64,000 bases of DNA from Oreohelix idahoensis (GCA_024509875.1 JAMPIV010003431.1:186001-250000), one strand, 5' to 3'; shown: positions 44,468-57,758, counted from the stretch's first letter. Notes: generated by a model not told the origin, from the sequence alone. Made by a program: numbers and translations.

Positions 44468-46312
44468 ATGGTAGTATTCACCAGAAAACAGTCCGAGGAA
44501 GGGAAAGCGATGGCCAAAACTCCAGAAAAAGACAAAACTTTAAACCGGACAGAAAGAAACAGGACCACGAACCCTGAAATCAGAAAAACAGAACTAAAGG
44601 ACACGAGTAAAACAATAATGGAAAATCGGGAAGGAGGCGCGGAAGGAAAAACAACAAAAAGCAGAATCAACAAAGGAGAAAGATCAGGAACCAGCACAGC
44701 GAACGGAAAGAAAGGACCCAGGGAAAAGGATAATCAGGACAGCCAGGTAAACGCGGACAAAACAAGTCATGAAACCAGAGGGGATAAACTGAAAGGAGGC
44801 TCAGAAGTAAAAACAACAAAGGAAGGCAAAACGTGGGCAGAAGCAGTTAAAAACCAAGGTAGGGACACCAGGCATGATAAACTAGAAGAAAATACTAACC
44901 AAAAAAAATAGCAATGAAAGTACCAAAAAAGACTCAAGACATCTAGCAACCCAGGCAGCTCCAAAAAATAAAAGATGTAGTAAACATATGTCGTTTAAAG
45001 ATAACGCAAGTAGCTGGTGAGGCTGTCAAGATCAAGGCATTAGATGAAGACAAAATTATAAACATCCTTGATCCTGTGTTAGGCAAAAAGGCGATAGCCA
45101 AAATTTCGAAAACCCATTTTGGCATAATAATTATCCCAAATCAGAGTGACAGAATAAAAGAGATGATAGAGGAACTCAAAGTAGAAGCAAAAACAGTGAC
45201 TCTTGCACATGACATAGAAGTAAAGATAGAGCTAGCAAAAGTGACCAGTAGATGTGTATTAAAAGGGATAAACACTACCCTTTCAAGCGAGGAAGTTATG
45301 AACATCCTCGCAAAACATAACCCAGACATAAAGCTGGTACACGTGGACAGAATAATGGTGAAAGGGAGTATCGTTACCCCAGTGGTAGTGATAACAACAG
45401 AAGGTAGGGAACCCCCCAAGATGGTACTATTTGGGAAAACATAAAAAAACACAGAAGCCTTCATTCCCCCAGTGTTGCAGTGCTCCAACTGCATGAAGTT
45501 TGGTCATGGACGCCACACTTGCAGGGGGAAGGCAGTATGTAGGTTTTGTGCGGGGGCACACCCTTTCACGCAATGCGAAAAGGCAAAGTCAGATACTGAC
45601 TATAAAAAGGATAATGCAAACAGAAAATGCACTAATTGCAAAGGAAACCATAGCGCCAGATTCCAGGGCTGCCCAGTATATCAGCAGACCAAAAAAGCAT
45701 TGAGGGTAGCTATAACAACCCAAACCCCTTTCAAAACGGTCATTAAAGAATTAAAAGAAAATGATACTTATACGAACAATAAAGTTATAACAGAAATTAA
45801 GAGTGTGCAAGAAGATGTCAAAATGCTTAAGTCACAGATGGCAAAAGAAAGTAAGAACAAGTTAGAAAATAATAAAATAGTACCAAAAAACCAGTCAGAT
45901 GATTCAACTACATCTCTCGGATGACACAAGTGCACTGAAAAGTGCAGAGGCATTGCTTCAAGAAGTGAAAGCCATACAGCACCAAATTTCCCAGGATATA
46001 GCTAAACTGACTGTACTGAAAGAAGAAAATGAAATGATACTAGTCAAACTGTCTGAACAAAAAGAAGAAAGTGAAATAATACTAAAAAGAATGGAAAGTG
46101 AAAGGCAGGAGAGTAACATAGGGAGAGAAGGGAATGTAGCATTGGATGAAAATAGGAAAGTGGTCAACCTAGAAGAAAATATCAAAGGACACATTGAGGC
46201 ACTTTTACCATACATAGTGGAAAAAGTTAGGAATAAAATGATAAGTTTAAATAAGGTTTTTATTGAGAACTTGATGGATAGTGGGTCCACAAGTACAGGA
46301 AATGCAGAATAA
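44468..46312 (+). pseudogene. LINE-A ORF1, Gag-like protein with three zinc knuckles (broken)
   Basis: ATG at 44468 opens a basic, low-complexity N-terminus (MVVFTRKQSEEGKAMAKTPE). A shift after 44911 leads to a folded part (KALDEDKIINILDPVLGKKA; VLKGINTTLSSEEVMNILAK) with the PPVLQCSNC junction typical of these proteins. Three knuckles follow: CSNCMKFGHGRHTC (CX2CX4HX4C), CRFCAGAHPFTQC and CTNCKGNHSARFQGC. The last part (45899-46312) is a predicted coiled coil (KEENEMILVKLSEQKEES). Breaks: shift near 44900-44960, TAA at 45442-45444, shift near 45900. The protein would bind the element RNA. Confidence 0.85.
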
Positions 46313-46354
46313 GAGCAATTTGATAGTTAACCAAAATAAAAGGTACACTAGAGG

Positions 46355-49300
46355 ATGTTAAAATTCAATTTAGAAAGATTTAGAATTATCCAGTGGAATT
46401 GTAGGGGTATTAAAAAAAATTTTACACCCCTACTATCAGAGACTGGAGAAAATACTGATATATATGCTCTTCAAGAGACCCATTTAAACCCAAATAATAA
46501 ATATAGTTGTAAGGGCTTTAAGATACTTAGACACGATAGGAAAGAAGGTAGAGGAGGAGGTGTCGCAGTATTAGTTAGCGAAAAATTTAAAATCATAGAC
46601 TGGGAAGTATTTAATACAACCAATATAGAAGGTATCCAGGTTACTATAGCAGCTGAACCAAACAATCTAACAATTCTAAATGTATATGCTAAAGATGGCA
46701 CAATTAAAGATGAAGAAATACTAGCCATAAGCACCAGACTAGGCCCCAAAACAATCATAGTAGGCGATTTTAATTCCCATCATTGTGCTTGGGGTGGACA
46801 ACATGCAGATAATGCAGGAAAATGCCTACTTGACTTCATAGAAAACAATGAACTACTAATACTAAATGATGGATCTGCAACAAGAATTAATCCACAAGCT
46901 AATAGGGCAGACTCAGCAATAGACATAAGTATAGCAACTAACAACCTAGCGAATGTAAATTGGGAAGTGTTACAAGACACAAACTCAGATCATCTGCCCA
47001 TTGTAATAACCATGCATGAAAATGTCATTCCAAATCCAGAACCAGAGAAACCTACCTTCAACTATAAAAAAGCAAACTGGGAAGCTTTCCAATCAGAGCT
47101 GGAGGTGATGGAATATAAAGACATGGAATCAGATGATACTGACTTGTGGGCAGAAACACTGACCAATGAAATTCTGAAAATAGCAATAAAGTATATACCA
47201 AATAAAAATATGCCACAACACCTTAAACCAATAAATAACATTAAGAAGAAAAGAGAAACTCAATGGAATAAAGAACCAGTTGCCTGGTGGAATAAAAGCT
47301 GTGCAGAAATTCATGAGAGAAGAAAAAGGGCCTTACAAAAATATAGAAATAACAGAACAGAAGAAAACTATGATAAGTATAAACTTATTAGGAATGAATC
47401 TAACAGAATAATATTCAAAGCCAAAGAAACTAACTGGAAGGAGTTTTGTCAGTCACTTAAACCTAGCACTCAAATTAGAGAAGTATGGAAAAAGCTTAAG
47501 GCAATCAAAGGGAACAATAAGAAAACAATAATGCCAACAATCAAACTACCAAAGAGAGCAGAAACAGATAAAGAAAAAGCTAATGCCCTTGCCGAGTATT
47601 TCTATAAAGTCAGTGCAAAAAGTAGCCTTGGACAGGAAGAAAATGAGAGAAGAGAAAGACTTAGGATACAGTTTTTTAAAAGAACTACCAGACCAGATAG
47701 ATGAAACAAACTATTTAGATGCTGATATAACAGAGGAAGAAGTAACTAATGCAATAAAAGATAAATCTAATACTGCCTCAGGGCAAGATATACTTAGTTA
47801 TGAAATCCTTAAGAAAGTACCCAAAAGAACTATAAACATAATAACTTCACTTTATAACAAAATCTGGAACTTAGGAAAGATACCAAAAGCATGGAAAGTA
47901 GCTATGATAGTACCCATTCTAAAACCCAATAAGGAAGCCCATGATGTAAGTTCATATAGGCCTATCTCCTTAACATCACAACTAGGTAAAATACTGGAAA
48001 CTGTTGTGAATAAAAGAGTTAAATTCTACCTAGAAAAAAACCAGTTATATAGCCCAAACCAGTCAGGGTTTAGAGCAGACAGAAGTACAGTAGACCAGCT
48101 TGTAAGATTAGAACATGATGTAAAGCTAGGATTCAAGAGGAAAGAGAAAACAGTGGCAGTCTTTCTAGATGTAGCTAGAGCATATGATGAATGCTGGCGA
48201 GATGGAGCTCTTTACAAAATGAAAAAGATTGGCATTACTGGTAAAACCTATAGGTATCTAGAAAACTTTTTACAGGACAGGTATTTTGCTGTACAGGTGA
48301 ATAATGATAGGTCAGAAATATATGAACAACAGAATGGGATTCCTCAAGGATCAGTGATCTCTCCTTCAATTTTCACTATAGCTGTAAATGATTTAGCAGA
48401 TGAATTTAATGACATAAAGAATGCAGTATCACAATTTGCAGATGACTGTGCCATTTGGCGATCTGGAAAAAACTTGGACCATGTTTACAAAAAACTTCAA
48501 AATCAAATAGACAAAGTTTCAGAGTGGATGAAAAGTTGGGGCTTCCAAATTAATGTAAACAAAACAGTAGGTATGATTTTCAGCAAAGGAAATTTAAAAA
48601 AAAATAACAAAATCAATATAACCATTAAAGGACAGAAAATATGTACCTCCTCAACAACTAGATTTCTGGGCATAACTTTAGATAAACAACTAAATTATAA
48701 TAAACATATAGACAATTTGGTAGAAAGCTGTAGGGGACCCCTAAATATACTAAGGATTGTAAAAGGTAATGGATGGGGGGCCAGCAATAAAATAATGCTT
48801 ATGTTCTACAAGTCCTTCATCAGGGGGAAACTGGATTATGCCAGCATAGTCTATGACTCAGCTGCAGCTTCTAACAAAGCAAAACTGGACAGGATTCAAA
48901 ATGCAGCCATGAGAACCATTACAGGTGCATTTATATCGACACCAGTAGAAGCTCTAGAAGTAGCTCTCGGCATACCTCCCCTTGGTCTAAGACGGAAAGA
49001 ACTGAGATTAAATTATTGGAGTAAAGTAGCACAAGAAGTGACCCACCCAGCACATAAAGCATTTGTCAAAAACCAACCAAGTGTATGGGACGTTCCCTTA
49101 AATAAAGATAGATATCCAACAGGGTGGAGAACTATAGAAGACCTAATGCAGTTCAAAGAACTATCAAACACAATTGAAAATAGTAATAAATACAGAAGCA
49201 AAATACCACCATGGGAACTAAAAACACCAATCATAGACTACTCACTTACTGAAAAGATCAAACAAAACATAGAAGATAAGGAAGCCAAAATGATAAGTAG

Positions 49301-50162
49301 AAAGTTCATAGAGCAACTAACTAAACAAAGTCTGGCCATCTACACTGATGGATCCAAGGGTGATAGTGGGCAACTAGGTGCCGGAGTTGTAATACCACAA
49401 TGGGGAATAAAAAAGAGCTACAGTATAACGGAAGGGGCATCGATTTTCACTGCAGAGATGGTAGCAATTCTTAAAAGTCTAGAAATAATCGAAGATAACC
49501 CACCAGAAGCTGTTACGATATTTACAGACTCACTATCATCACTACAAGCACTAGAACACTCAGGTAAATGTAGCCGGCCAGACATAAAGGAAGAAATTCT
49601 AGCAATTAATACATCACTAGAGAACAGAGGATGTAGTGTGAGGCTAGTGTGGGTTCCAGCACACATAGGTATAGCTGGCAACGAGTTGGCAGACCAGAAT
49701 GCCAAGAAGGGAAGAACAAGTAAAAACAATATAAAAGCAGGACTGGGAAGGTCAGAGATCAAGAGCCAAGTGAAGGAAACTGTAAACGAGGAATGGAAGA
49801 CAACATGGAAAGAAAGTAGAAAAGGCAGACACGCGTTCAAACTGCTGAAAGAACCAACAAGGACATGCCAGGTCAGAGAAGAATTAAAGATACCATCGAA
49901 CAAAAAACTGTGGCGTCTCCGACTCGGTGCAGCATACTTCATGGTAGAAGAACCACACTGCCAAGAATGTCAGGAAGAGAATGACATAGACCACTACCTG
50001 ATCCACTGTAAAAAGTATGAACAACAAAGGCTTGAATTAAAAACTTACTATAGAAATCACAATATAGACTTAACAGGTGATAAGGTTTTAAGTATAGATG
50101 CCCCAAGAGATGCCCAATCAATACTTAAAAGATATATACATAAAACAAAGGAAAAAATATAA
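46355..50162 (+). pseudogene. LINE-A ORF2: endonuclease, RT, RNase H (one frameshift)
   Basis: ATG at 46355, 42 bp after ORF1. Endonuclease: RIIQWNCRGIKKNF, YALQETHLNPN, IIVGDFNSHHCAWGG, ADSAIDISIATNN, NSDHLPIVI. A 1-nt type shift near 47645 moves the frame. Frame 47583-50162 (859 residues) then has VSSYRPISLTSQLGKILE, AVFLDVARAYDECW (motif A), GIPQGSVISPSIFTIAVND (motif B) and SQFADDCAIW (about residue 285 of that frame). RNase H: AIYTDGSKGDSGQLGAG (about residue 586), TAEMVAILKSLEI, TDSLSSLQALEHSG, GNELADQNAKKG. The C-terminus has HCQECQEENDIDHYLIHCKK. All catalytic residues seen are intact, so the shift is the only visible lesion. Confidence 0.92.
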
Positions 50163-50583
50163 GGCTAGAACTTCAGGAAAATCATCCAACTAAATAGAAA
50201 TTAAGCAGCAAGAACTAACAAAGCATTAACAAAAAATAGCTACTCATAGGACAAGGAAAGACAAGATATTAAAAAAAGGGACAACAACTCAAAAAGAACA
50301 AATACTAATACAAATTAAAACCAAGTGTAAAGGACAATAGTTATCTAGAAACAATACAAAAGAGAAAATAAAATTGACAAATAATAATATAAATAAAAAT
50401 CAGCAACTGCAAAAGACAACAGTTATTTAAATTGAATACAAAATTAGTAAATAAAATGACACTAAATACCCCAATTATAACCAACTTTCAGGTTGAACAG
50501 GGTAGAACAAGATGGAACGAGAAGACGCAACAATGATCAGATGTTGAGTGCCCGATCTCCACCCATCAATTCATCAAAACAAC
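50163..50583 (+). other. LINE-A copy 2 3' UTR
   Basis: A-rich and collinear with 6715-7262. It ends near CATCAATTCATCAAAACAAC without the long AAAC array of copy 1. Confidence 0.75.
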
Positions 50584-50585
50584 AA

Positions 50586-51948
50586 GTGTTGGGACATGTG
50601 GTCTTGACCAGGGCCGGGTTTGGGCGGGGATAATGCGACCTCATGCGAGGAAAAAATATGCGACCTCAAGCGAGGGAAAAAAAAAAAAAAAAGTATTTTA
50701 CACTGTACAACCCCACGGCCTAATATCTGGCTTTTGGCTAGGATCATGTGTCTAGACACAGGGACCGGTACAGTGACATTCATGTGTCATTAGGTCTCTT
50801 GTGTGAGAACACAGAAGATCACTAGGTGACACATTTTGTCATTGGGTCTTCTTGTGTTGGGACATGTCGTCTTGACCAGAGCCGGGTTTGGGCGGGGCTA
50901 ATGCGACCTCATGCGAGGAAAAAATATGCGACCTCAAGCGAGGAAAAAAAAAAAACATTACCTTGAAGACCCAATGCCTAGTATCCGGCTTCTGGAAGGG
51001 ATCATGTGTCTAGACACAGGGACCAGTGCAGTGACATTCATGTGTCATTAGGTCCTTTGTGTGAGAACACAGAAGATCACTAGGTGACACATTTTGTCAT
51101 TGGGTCTTCTTGTGTTAGGACATGTGGTCTTGACCAGAGCCGGGTTTGGGCGGGGACAATGCGACCTCATGCGAGGAAAAAATATGCGACCTCAAGCGAG
51201 GGAAAAAAAAAAAAAAAAAAGTATCCGGCCTTTGGCTAGGATCATGTGTCTAGACACAGGGACCGGTACAGTGACATTCATGTGTCATTAGGTCTCTTGT
51301 GTGAGAACACAGAAGATCACTACAGTGACACAGTTTGTCATTGGGTCTTCTAGTGTTGGGACATGTGGTCTTGACCAGGGTCGGGTTTGGGGCGGGGACA
51401 ATGCGACCTCATGCGAGGAAAAAATATGCGACCTCAAGCGAGGAAAAAAAAAAACAATTCTACCATTACCTTGAAGACCCAATGCCTAGTATCCGGCCTT
51501 TGGCTAGGATCATGTGTCTAGACACAGGGACCGGTACAGTGACATTCATGTGTCACTAGGTCTCTTGTGTGAGAACACAGAAGATCACTACAGTGACACA
51601 GTTTGTCATTGGGTCTTCTTGTGTTGGGACATGTGGTCTTGACCAGGGCCGGGTTTGGGCGGGTACTAATGCGACCTCATGCGAGGAAAAAATATGCGAC
51701 CTCAAGCGAGAAAAAAAAAAAAAAAGGCTAGGATCATGTGTCTAGACACAGGGACCGGTACAATGACATTCATGTGTCATTAGGTCCTTTGTGTGAGAAC
51801 ACAGAAGATCACTACGGTGACACATTTTGTCATTGGGTCTTCTTGTGTTGGGACATGTCGTCTTGACCAGAGCCGGGTTTGGGCGGGTGCCAATGCGACC
51901 TCATGCGAGGAAAAAATATGCGACCTCATGCGAGGAAAAAAAATTCTT
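50586..51948. repeat. Satellite-like array, five units of 224-268 bp plus a partial unit
   Basis: Units start at about 50586, 50854, 51112, 51353, 51621 and 51845, each with GTGTTGGGACATGTGGTCTT (or a close variant). Each holds two copies of a short motif, ATGCGACCTCATGCGAGG and ATGCGACCTCAAGCGAGG, followed by an A-run of variable length, and a later ATCATGTGTCTAGACACAGG palindrome-like block. Length differences come mainly from segments missing just after the A-run. It begins right at the LINE-A 3' end. Open frames here are artefacts. Confidence 0.9.
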
Positions 51949-54051
51949 CCATTATGGTGGGCTGCCTGTCAGTTTATGTCATTATTCATCACAGCTTAAC
52001 TGCCATTTTCATAACAATTGCCTTCAAGTAACACATGTAAAAACTTAAAGCTTAACATCTGTCGTATAACGTCCATATATCTTTATGTGAACAAGATAAA
52101 CAATAAAATTCATGTATGGCTTAATTGTTTTTAAGAAAATATTATTTGCTATACTTACATGCAGAAGGGTCTTATGCACCATAAAAATAATGGACATTTT
52201 TAAAACTAAACGCGAAAGTGGGTAATGGGACCAAAAGTAGAGTGGTGATTGAGAATTTGTAAAAGATAATAGTGATTTCTTTTGAGAAATCAACAGTAAT
52301 CATCAGACCATAATGATACTGCAATACCAGACTATTTTGTTTTTCTTTAGTCCCTGTCTGAAAGGACATGACCATTTTTATATGTAGGATTATTTTTGTC
52401 TGTGCTGTCACTGTTGTAATTGTACTTTACAAGTTTTTTTTTTTTTCATTTTAGCTTGAATGTTTAACTTCTTTATTTAATACAGAGCCTTTTAAGTTTT
52501 TTTCCCCCTTAAATTACCAGCTGTTAGTTAGCTGGCTAGTCATACTTACACACTTACTTATGAATCACTATGTATCTGTAATCCTTTTTTTTTTTTTTTT
52601 TGTTATTTGGCACTCATACATGAGAGCAAGTTTAAAACCAGTTTTAAAGTTTACATTGATGTGCAAGTAATTGAAATTAAAAATAAATAAACAATGACCT
52701 GTCGTAATGCAAATGCACATAGTTTTTTTCTTTTAATGCTTGTAAAATGCTCTTGATACCAAAGTTTCATAACTCACAGCTGTATCCAATATTGGCATAA
52801 GTTCTTTAGAGGGACCAAGAAAGAGAATTAGGATATTTTACAACTGGCATTGCTACTGACACTAAAGGAAGCAGTTGGCTAGTACCACATGTGTACTTTG
52901 TTCTGGTACCAGAAACAAAATAAATGGGACAGAACCATCCAGAAATAATTACAGAAAAAGTGAAACATAAATAATACAATTGAGGAAGACCTGATAAAAA
53001 AAAAGGTTGAAATGAAGGTCCAGGTCAGGAATGTCTTTGGTACTTTCATGAGGCTGAAGAAGAGTAAGTAGTTAACAATAGCTCGGCAGAAATACCTGCA
53101 TGTTTTCACTCTTCTTCTGGATGGTAGATTTTAATTATTCATCTTTTGTCTTTCAATATCAGAATGAAATTAAAAAGATGAAGCATAAAACATGTTCTTA
53201 GTTCTGCGATTAAGAATAATTTAGCCCAAAAAAAAAATGGAATGGTCACAGGAATTTTTTTTTTTAAATTTCACATTTACCCTTTACAAAAATAATTGCT
53301 TTTGAAGCACACTAAATGCAGTTTGATAGTGTCATCATTTTCCTTGGAATTGGTTGTTTTCAGGAACCAACCCATTAATTATGAAATAGAGGGAAGAATC
53401 AGTCCAAACTTAATGTGGCCAAGTTTTTTTTTTTGGCAGAGTCTAATGAAAATTTTTGTCTGCTATTTGAAGTGACCATTTTTGTTTTCTTCTAATGTAC
53501 AGTTTTGATTATAATTGCCACGTGGTTCATGTAATGCTCTTCTCTCACCCACACATTTTGCATTTATTGTGAGACCTGTTTGGTTTGGGCTTTGAGAAAA
53601 TTTGAAATTATATATTTTGAGGAGGATCTTGCACTAAGGTTTTCAATGAATAAATATTACATCAAGGCCAGCTGAGATTATCCATTTAATACTTAAGTGG
53701 GCAAAGTTGTTTTCAAAACATAAAAAGGGGGGAGGGGAAATCACAGTTAATTTGTCATAAAAGCTTTTTAACATTGGATTGCCACCTTGGTAACCAACAC
53801 ACCTGCGCACTCACTTAAGTGTGCTTTTCTGATTGCATGATAATTTGGCATCAGCAGCTAGGGCTGTTTGTACAGTTGTAACCATTTCTTTCTTTTTATT
53901 TTGCCTTTTATTGTTCCTATTTGGACAAATCCATGTATGGTCATGAAGACTGTTCAGCTATGTACCAGAATTATGCTTGTTAAGTAGTTTACTCAGTTAG
54001 TGGTGGTGATGGAAATTTTGTATATCAGACTGAGACGACAGCAGACATATG
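51949..54051. other. No gene recognised
   Basis: AT-rich, with T- and A-runs and no frame above about 80 residues. It may be part of a long 3' UTR-like sequence that ends in the poly-A at 56457. Confidence 0.4.
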
Positions 54052-54053
54052 TA

Positions 54054-55603
54054 TACCTGTCACAAAAAGTAGGGGATATTTTAAGATGGTATGTATTATT
54101 TTACAATAGAGTAGATTTCGTATTTTAATGGTTGTATGGACATATCGAGCACGCTCTTCTCCACTCTCACGTGCAATATCATGTTGACCTGGTGACTCGT
54201 GATGAGTAAGCCAATCCCAAGAACAGAGGTGGGGCCCATCCGTAAAGTTCACACATTATTCTTTTTCACAAAAATGCGTGTATCTCGGGTTTGATGAACA
54301 CTACTCACCATGGACAGGTATAAAAAGACTCTGCAACAGATAACATTTATTTTCTTCGTCGTGGAACGTTTGACAGAACAGCAGAGATGGATAGGCATAG
54401 GCATGTTGCAAACCGGAAGTCGGCAAGTGGATGTTGCTCGGAGCCTCAATGTTTCACAGTCAGTTGTCAGCAGACTGTGGAAGAGGTATCAAAATTTCCG
54501 CACAGTGGCTGATCTGCCTCGGACTGGCAGACCAAGAGTCATTACACGCCGCCAAGATCAACTTCTTGTTACTCAGGCCCTCAGAACTCGGACTCTAAAT
54601 GCTACTCAACTTCAGCAACACCTTCAACAGACCACTGGGATCCGGGTCTCAACTCAGACAGTACGAAACCGTTTGCACCAAGTGCAACTGGCCTCACGCA
54701 GACCGTTTGTAGCTTTGTACATGTCACCACAACACAGGCGAGCAAGAATGGATTGGTGCCAACGTCATCATCGGTGGACCAATCAACAGTGGGCATCAGT
54801 GATGTTTTCTGATGAGTCCCGTTTCGTTTTGGATTTTCATGATCGTCGAATACGTGTCTGGCGACGGTGAGGTAAGCGTTACCAGCCTCCTGCAACTGTT
54901 GCACACAACCGTTATGGAGGTGGCAGTGTAATGGTGTGGGCAGGCATCTGTATGAATGACAGGACCGACCTTCACATATGCCAGGTCAATATCACAGGGC
55001 TCTACTACCGTGACAACATCATCGAGCCTATCGTTGTGCCATTTGCTCAACGGCACGGACCAGATTTCATCTTCCAGGATGATAATGCACGTCCTCACCG
55101 TGCTCGCGTCGTCCAAGATCACCTTCAGTTGCAGCATATCCAAACGTTACCGTGGCCGCCGATGTCCCCCGACCTGTCTCCTATTGAGCATTTGTGGGAC
55201 CTCCTGAATAGACGCGTCCAACAACGTCCAGCCGCTCCACAGACTCTTCAGCAGTTAGCCCAGGCCCTTCAGCAGCAGTGGCAGAGAATTCCTCAAGACA
55301 ACATCAGAAGGCTTATTTGCAGTATGAGACGTCGTTGCAATGCATGTTTAACAGCAAACGGGGGCCCTACACGTTTTTAGAAATATTTAAATATTTTTGT
55401 GAAAATGAAGTAGGCCTACCTACCCCGCCTTGGTTGCCAGTGCGACTAAAATCATGTGAGTAAAGCCATAACACTTCTTATACCGCAAATGTCTTGTTAT
55501 GATGCTCAAGTTTACTTGTACGAAGGAATAAATGAACTAATTTGAAATATATTGTCTTTGGATAACTTTTAAATTCAATATCCCCTACTTTTTGTGATAG
55601 GTA
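54054..55603 (+). mobile_element. Tc1-like transposon, 1,550 bp, TA TSD
   Basis: Terminal inverted repeats: TACCTGTCACAAAAAGTAGG at the left and TACCTATCACAAAAAGTAGG reading inward from the right, continuing GGATATT. TA duplications lie at 54052-54053 and 55604-55605. It encodes one transposase (54310-55380). Length, terminal repeats and TA target are all typical of Tc1 elements. Confidence 0.93.
54310..55380 (+). pseudogene. Tc1-like transposase, DD34E, one nonsense codon
   Basis: The frame from ATG 54310 to the stop at 55378-55380 is about 356 codons, with one internal TGA at 54868-54870 (RVWRR then GKRYQPP). The N-terminus has the paired helix-turn-helix (MLQTGSRQVDVARSLNVSQS) and a GRPR hook (RTGRPRVITRR). 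The catalytic domain reads MFSDESRFVLD (first D), FQDDNARPHRARV (second D) and SPDLSPIEHLWDLLNR (E). By count, 34 residues separate the second D from E. The TGA is explained by a single C-to-T change of CGA, which suggests recent loss. Confidence 0.92.
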
Positions 55604-55605
55604 TA

Positions 55606-55732
55606 GATCCTAAAGGTCAAGAAAGGCCCTAGTCACTTACAATTTTTGAGGTTCCAGATAAAATAAAAAAAATCTCCACACCAGTGTGACGCTGGTTTAG
55701 CTGTCAACTAAAGAACCGTCCTCTAAAGGAGG
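55606..55732. other. No gene recognised
   Basis: Short unique stretch between the Tc1 element and the LINE-G remnant. Confidence 0.4.
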
Positions 55733-55905
55733 AAAGCTGGAATATAACAGGAAAGATTGAAGGAAAAAGAGTTAAAAGATGACAAAGGGAGATAATACTG
55801 AACAGTTTGACAGCATGAAAGAAGTCTAAAGTAGAATTGATAAACAGTACAGTAAGTTCTGGAGACATGAATGCCTATCCACCATGCATGGTACTTGAAG
55901 AAGAC
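55733..55905 (+). pseudogene. LINE-G 3' remnant, copy 2
   Basis: It aligns with 2826-3030: GAGGAAAGCTGGAATATAAC, AGGAAAGATTGAAGGAAAAA, ATACTGAACAGTTTGACAGC, and then GGTACTTGAAGAAGA as the tail. Deletions and stops destroy the frame. It is more decayed than copy 1. Confidence 0.65.
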
Positions 55906-56434
55906 AACATTGCTTTATTTGGAGTGTCTTGGTTTTAAGCTTGAGACTGTTTCTGAGTTTGAGGCTTGAGTCAGGCAACTTTTCCTGACCTATGTCTGCA
56001 TACGTGTTAGACCATGTGGAAGGGATACTTATGGTGCTAATGAAAACCATCTTACTAGGGCAAGTGTCAATATTATTGCTAGTCATATTTTAATTTAAAC
56101 TGGTTGACTAAAGTACTTGCAAATCTTGTTCCTTAACAGCGAGTTTGGTACATCGCTTTAGAAAGCTCATTGCAGTCAACTCTGGTATGATTTGTACAGT
56201 ACACCGCGTATCATGCTTGTATGTACTGAACATAAAGAAACCTTGCTTTCACTGGAATAGCAACTATAATTTTGTAAGATACCGTATTTTGTAATATGGC
56301 AAGCAAAAAAGTTAATATTGATGACTTGAAGATTTGTACAGACTAATATAAACATTAACAGACCTATTGGATGCTCACTAAATTACCATGTTTTATTTTT
56401 TTCTTTTATTAAGCAAATATTATCACCCAAGTTT

Positions 56435-56477
56435 AATAAAAGTCAAATTACTTAATAAAAAAAAAAAAAAAAAAAAA
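56435..56477 (+). other. Polyadenylation signal and genomic poly-A: possible retrocopy 3' end
   Basis: AATAAA (56435-56440) is followed about 16 bp later by a 21-A run (56457-56477) and an abrupt sequence change. A genome-encoded poly-A after a signal is the mark of a retroposed transcript. The upstream sequence has no frame, so a 3' UTR-derived retrocopy or an unrecognised retroelement is possible. Confidence 0.45.
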
Positions 56478-56479
56478 GG

Positions 56480-56835
56480 ACATGCGCCCTAATATAACCG
56501 GCTAGGTTGAACGGGACGCGCCTCGCCTCGCCAAAACGAGGCAAAATGTTATTTAAATTTAAAATATCTTCATAACTGAATCAGACTGCAACATCGTTTA
56601 TTAAGAAAAAAGTCTTTATCACATTGCTGGACCGAAAGGAATTCTTTAATTGGACATGTGCCAATCTTAAGGCACCATTTAAGTTTTTTTTAAATTTTCG
56701 GTCATAAAAAAAAAGAAACTAGCGCAAAGCTAAACAATACACCAGAACGAAAGATCTTTATTTAGCCATGTATCCTAATATAACAGGCGTTATCCGTATG
56801 TCTAGGTTGAATAGGTCGTGTCTCATCGAAAAGGT
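56480..56835. repeat. Diverged duplicate pair, about 280 bp apart
   Basis: The block with CCTAATATAACCGGCTAGGT, then TTGAACGGGACGCGCCTCGC (56490-56529), resembles CCTAATATAACAGGCG, then GTCTAGGTTGAATAGGTCGT (56771-56818). Each is followed by a GAGGC or GAAAAGG-type stretch and A+T-rich sequence. Probably an old tandem duplication. Confidence 0.45.
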
Positions 56836-57355
56836 GAAACTTTTATTTTAAAAATACAGCTCAACACAATCACTATGCCTTTCATATTTGAAGTATGTAT
56901 GACAGAAAAAAAATAATCAGGTTTTTTAAACAAGCAATAATGTATATATGTTTGAAAAGAACGTGCTACGAAAAACTGTATTAAGAACGTTAAAAAAGGA
57001 TGAGTTGGGCTATTCTTTCTTGGTCGCCAGGTCGGGAAAAGGAAAATGTGTTTTATTAATTTGCTTTTTGCTAAAACTCGGAAGCAGAATAAAATTGCTT
57101 TTGCGATTCCATCATAAGAATTAAGAGTGTTTTGAAAAAATTCGTAAGGAAATTGAAAAGCAAAAGTGAAATCACTCTTCTGGTGGAACCATAAGGAATA
57201 ACAATATTTTGTGCGGCTTGCATTTGAAATTACTGTAAACAAGGCACGAGGATAGTCACTTAAAGCGGTAGTCATTAACTTAAATGAAAATTCTTTTTCA
57301 CTCTAATATCACAATATTATAGTTTGATTTTGACATTTCATAAGTTTACTATGCA
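56836..57355. other. No gene recognised
   Basis: The minus frame 56823-57275 (150 residues, Phe-rich) is the longest. It has no motif and its composition reflects AT-rich DNA, so I do not call it a gene. Confidence 0.4.
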
Positions 57356-57359
57356 GTTA

Positions 57360-57758
<399 letters not shown>

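Larger units (their letters stand above)
44461..50583 (+). mobile_element. LINE-A copy 2, near full length
   Basis: A two-ORF LINE of about 6.1 kb: ORF1 with zinc knuckles (44468-46312), and ORF2 with endonuclease, RT, RNase H and Cys-His tail (46355-50162), then an A-rich 3' UTR. ORF2 has a single frameshift and ORF1 has three breaks, so it is a recent but dead copy. The domain order with RNase H fits the I/Jockey-like group. It abuts a satellite array at 50586. Confidence 0.9.

Noticed and set aside
56823..57275. 150-residue Phe-rich minus ORF
   Set aside because: Composition follows the AT-rich DNA and no motif is present.
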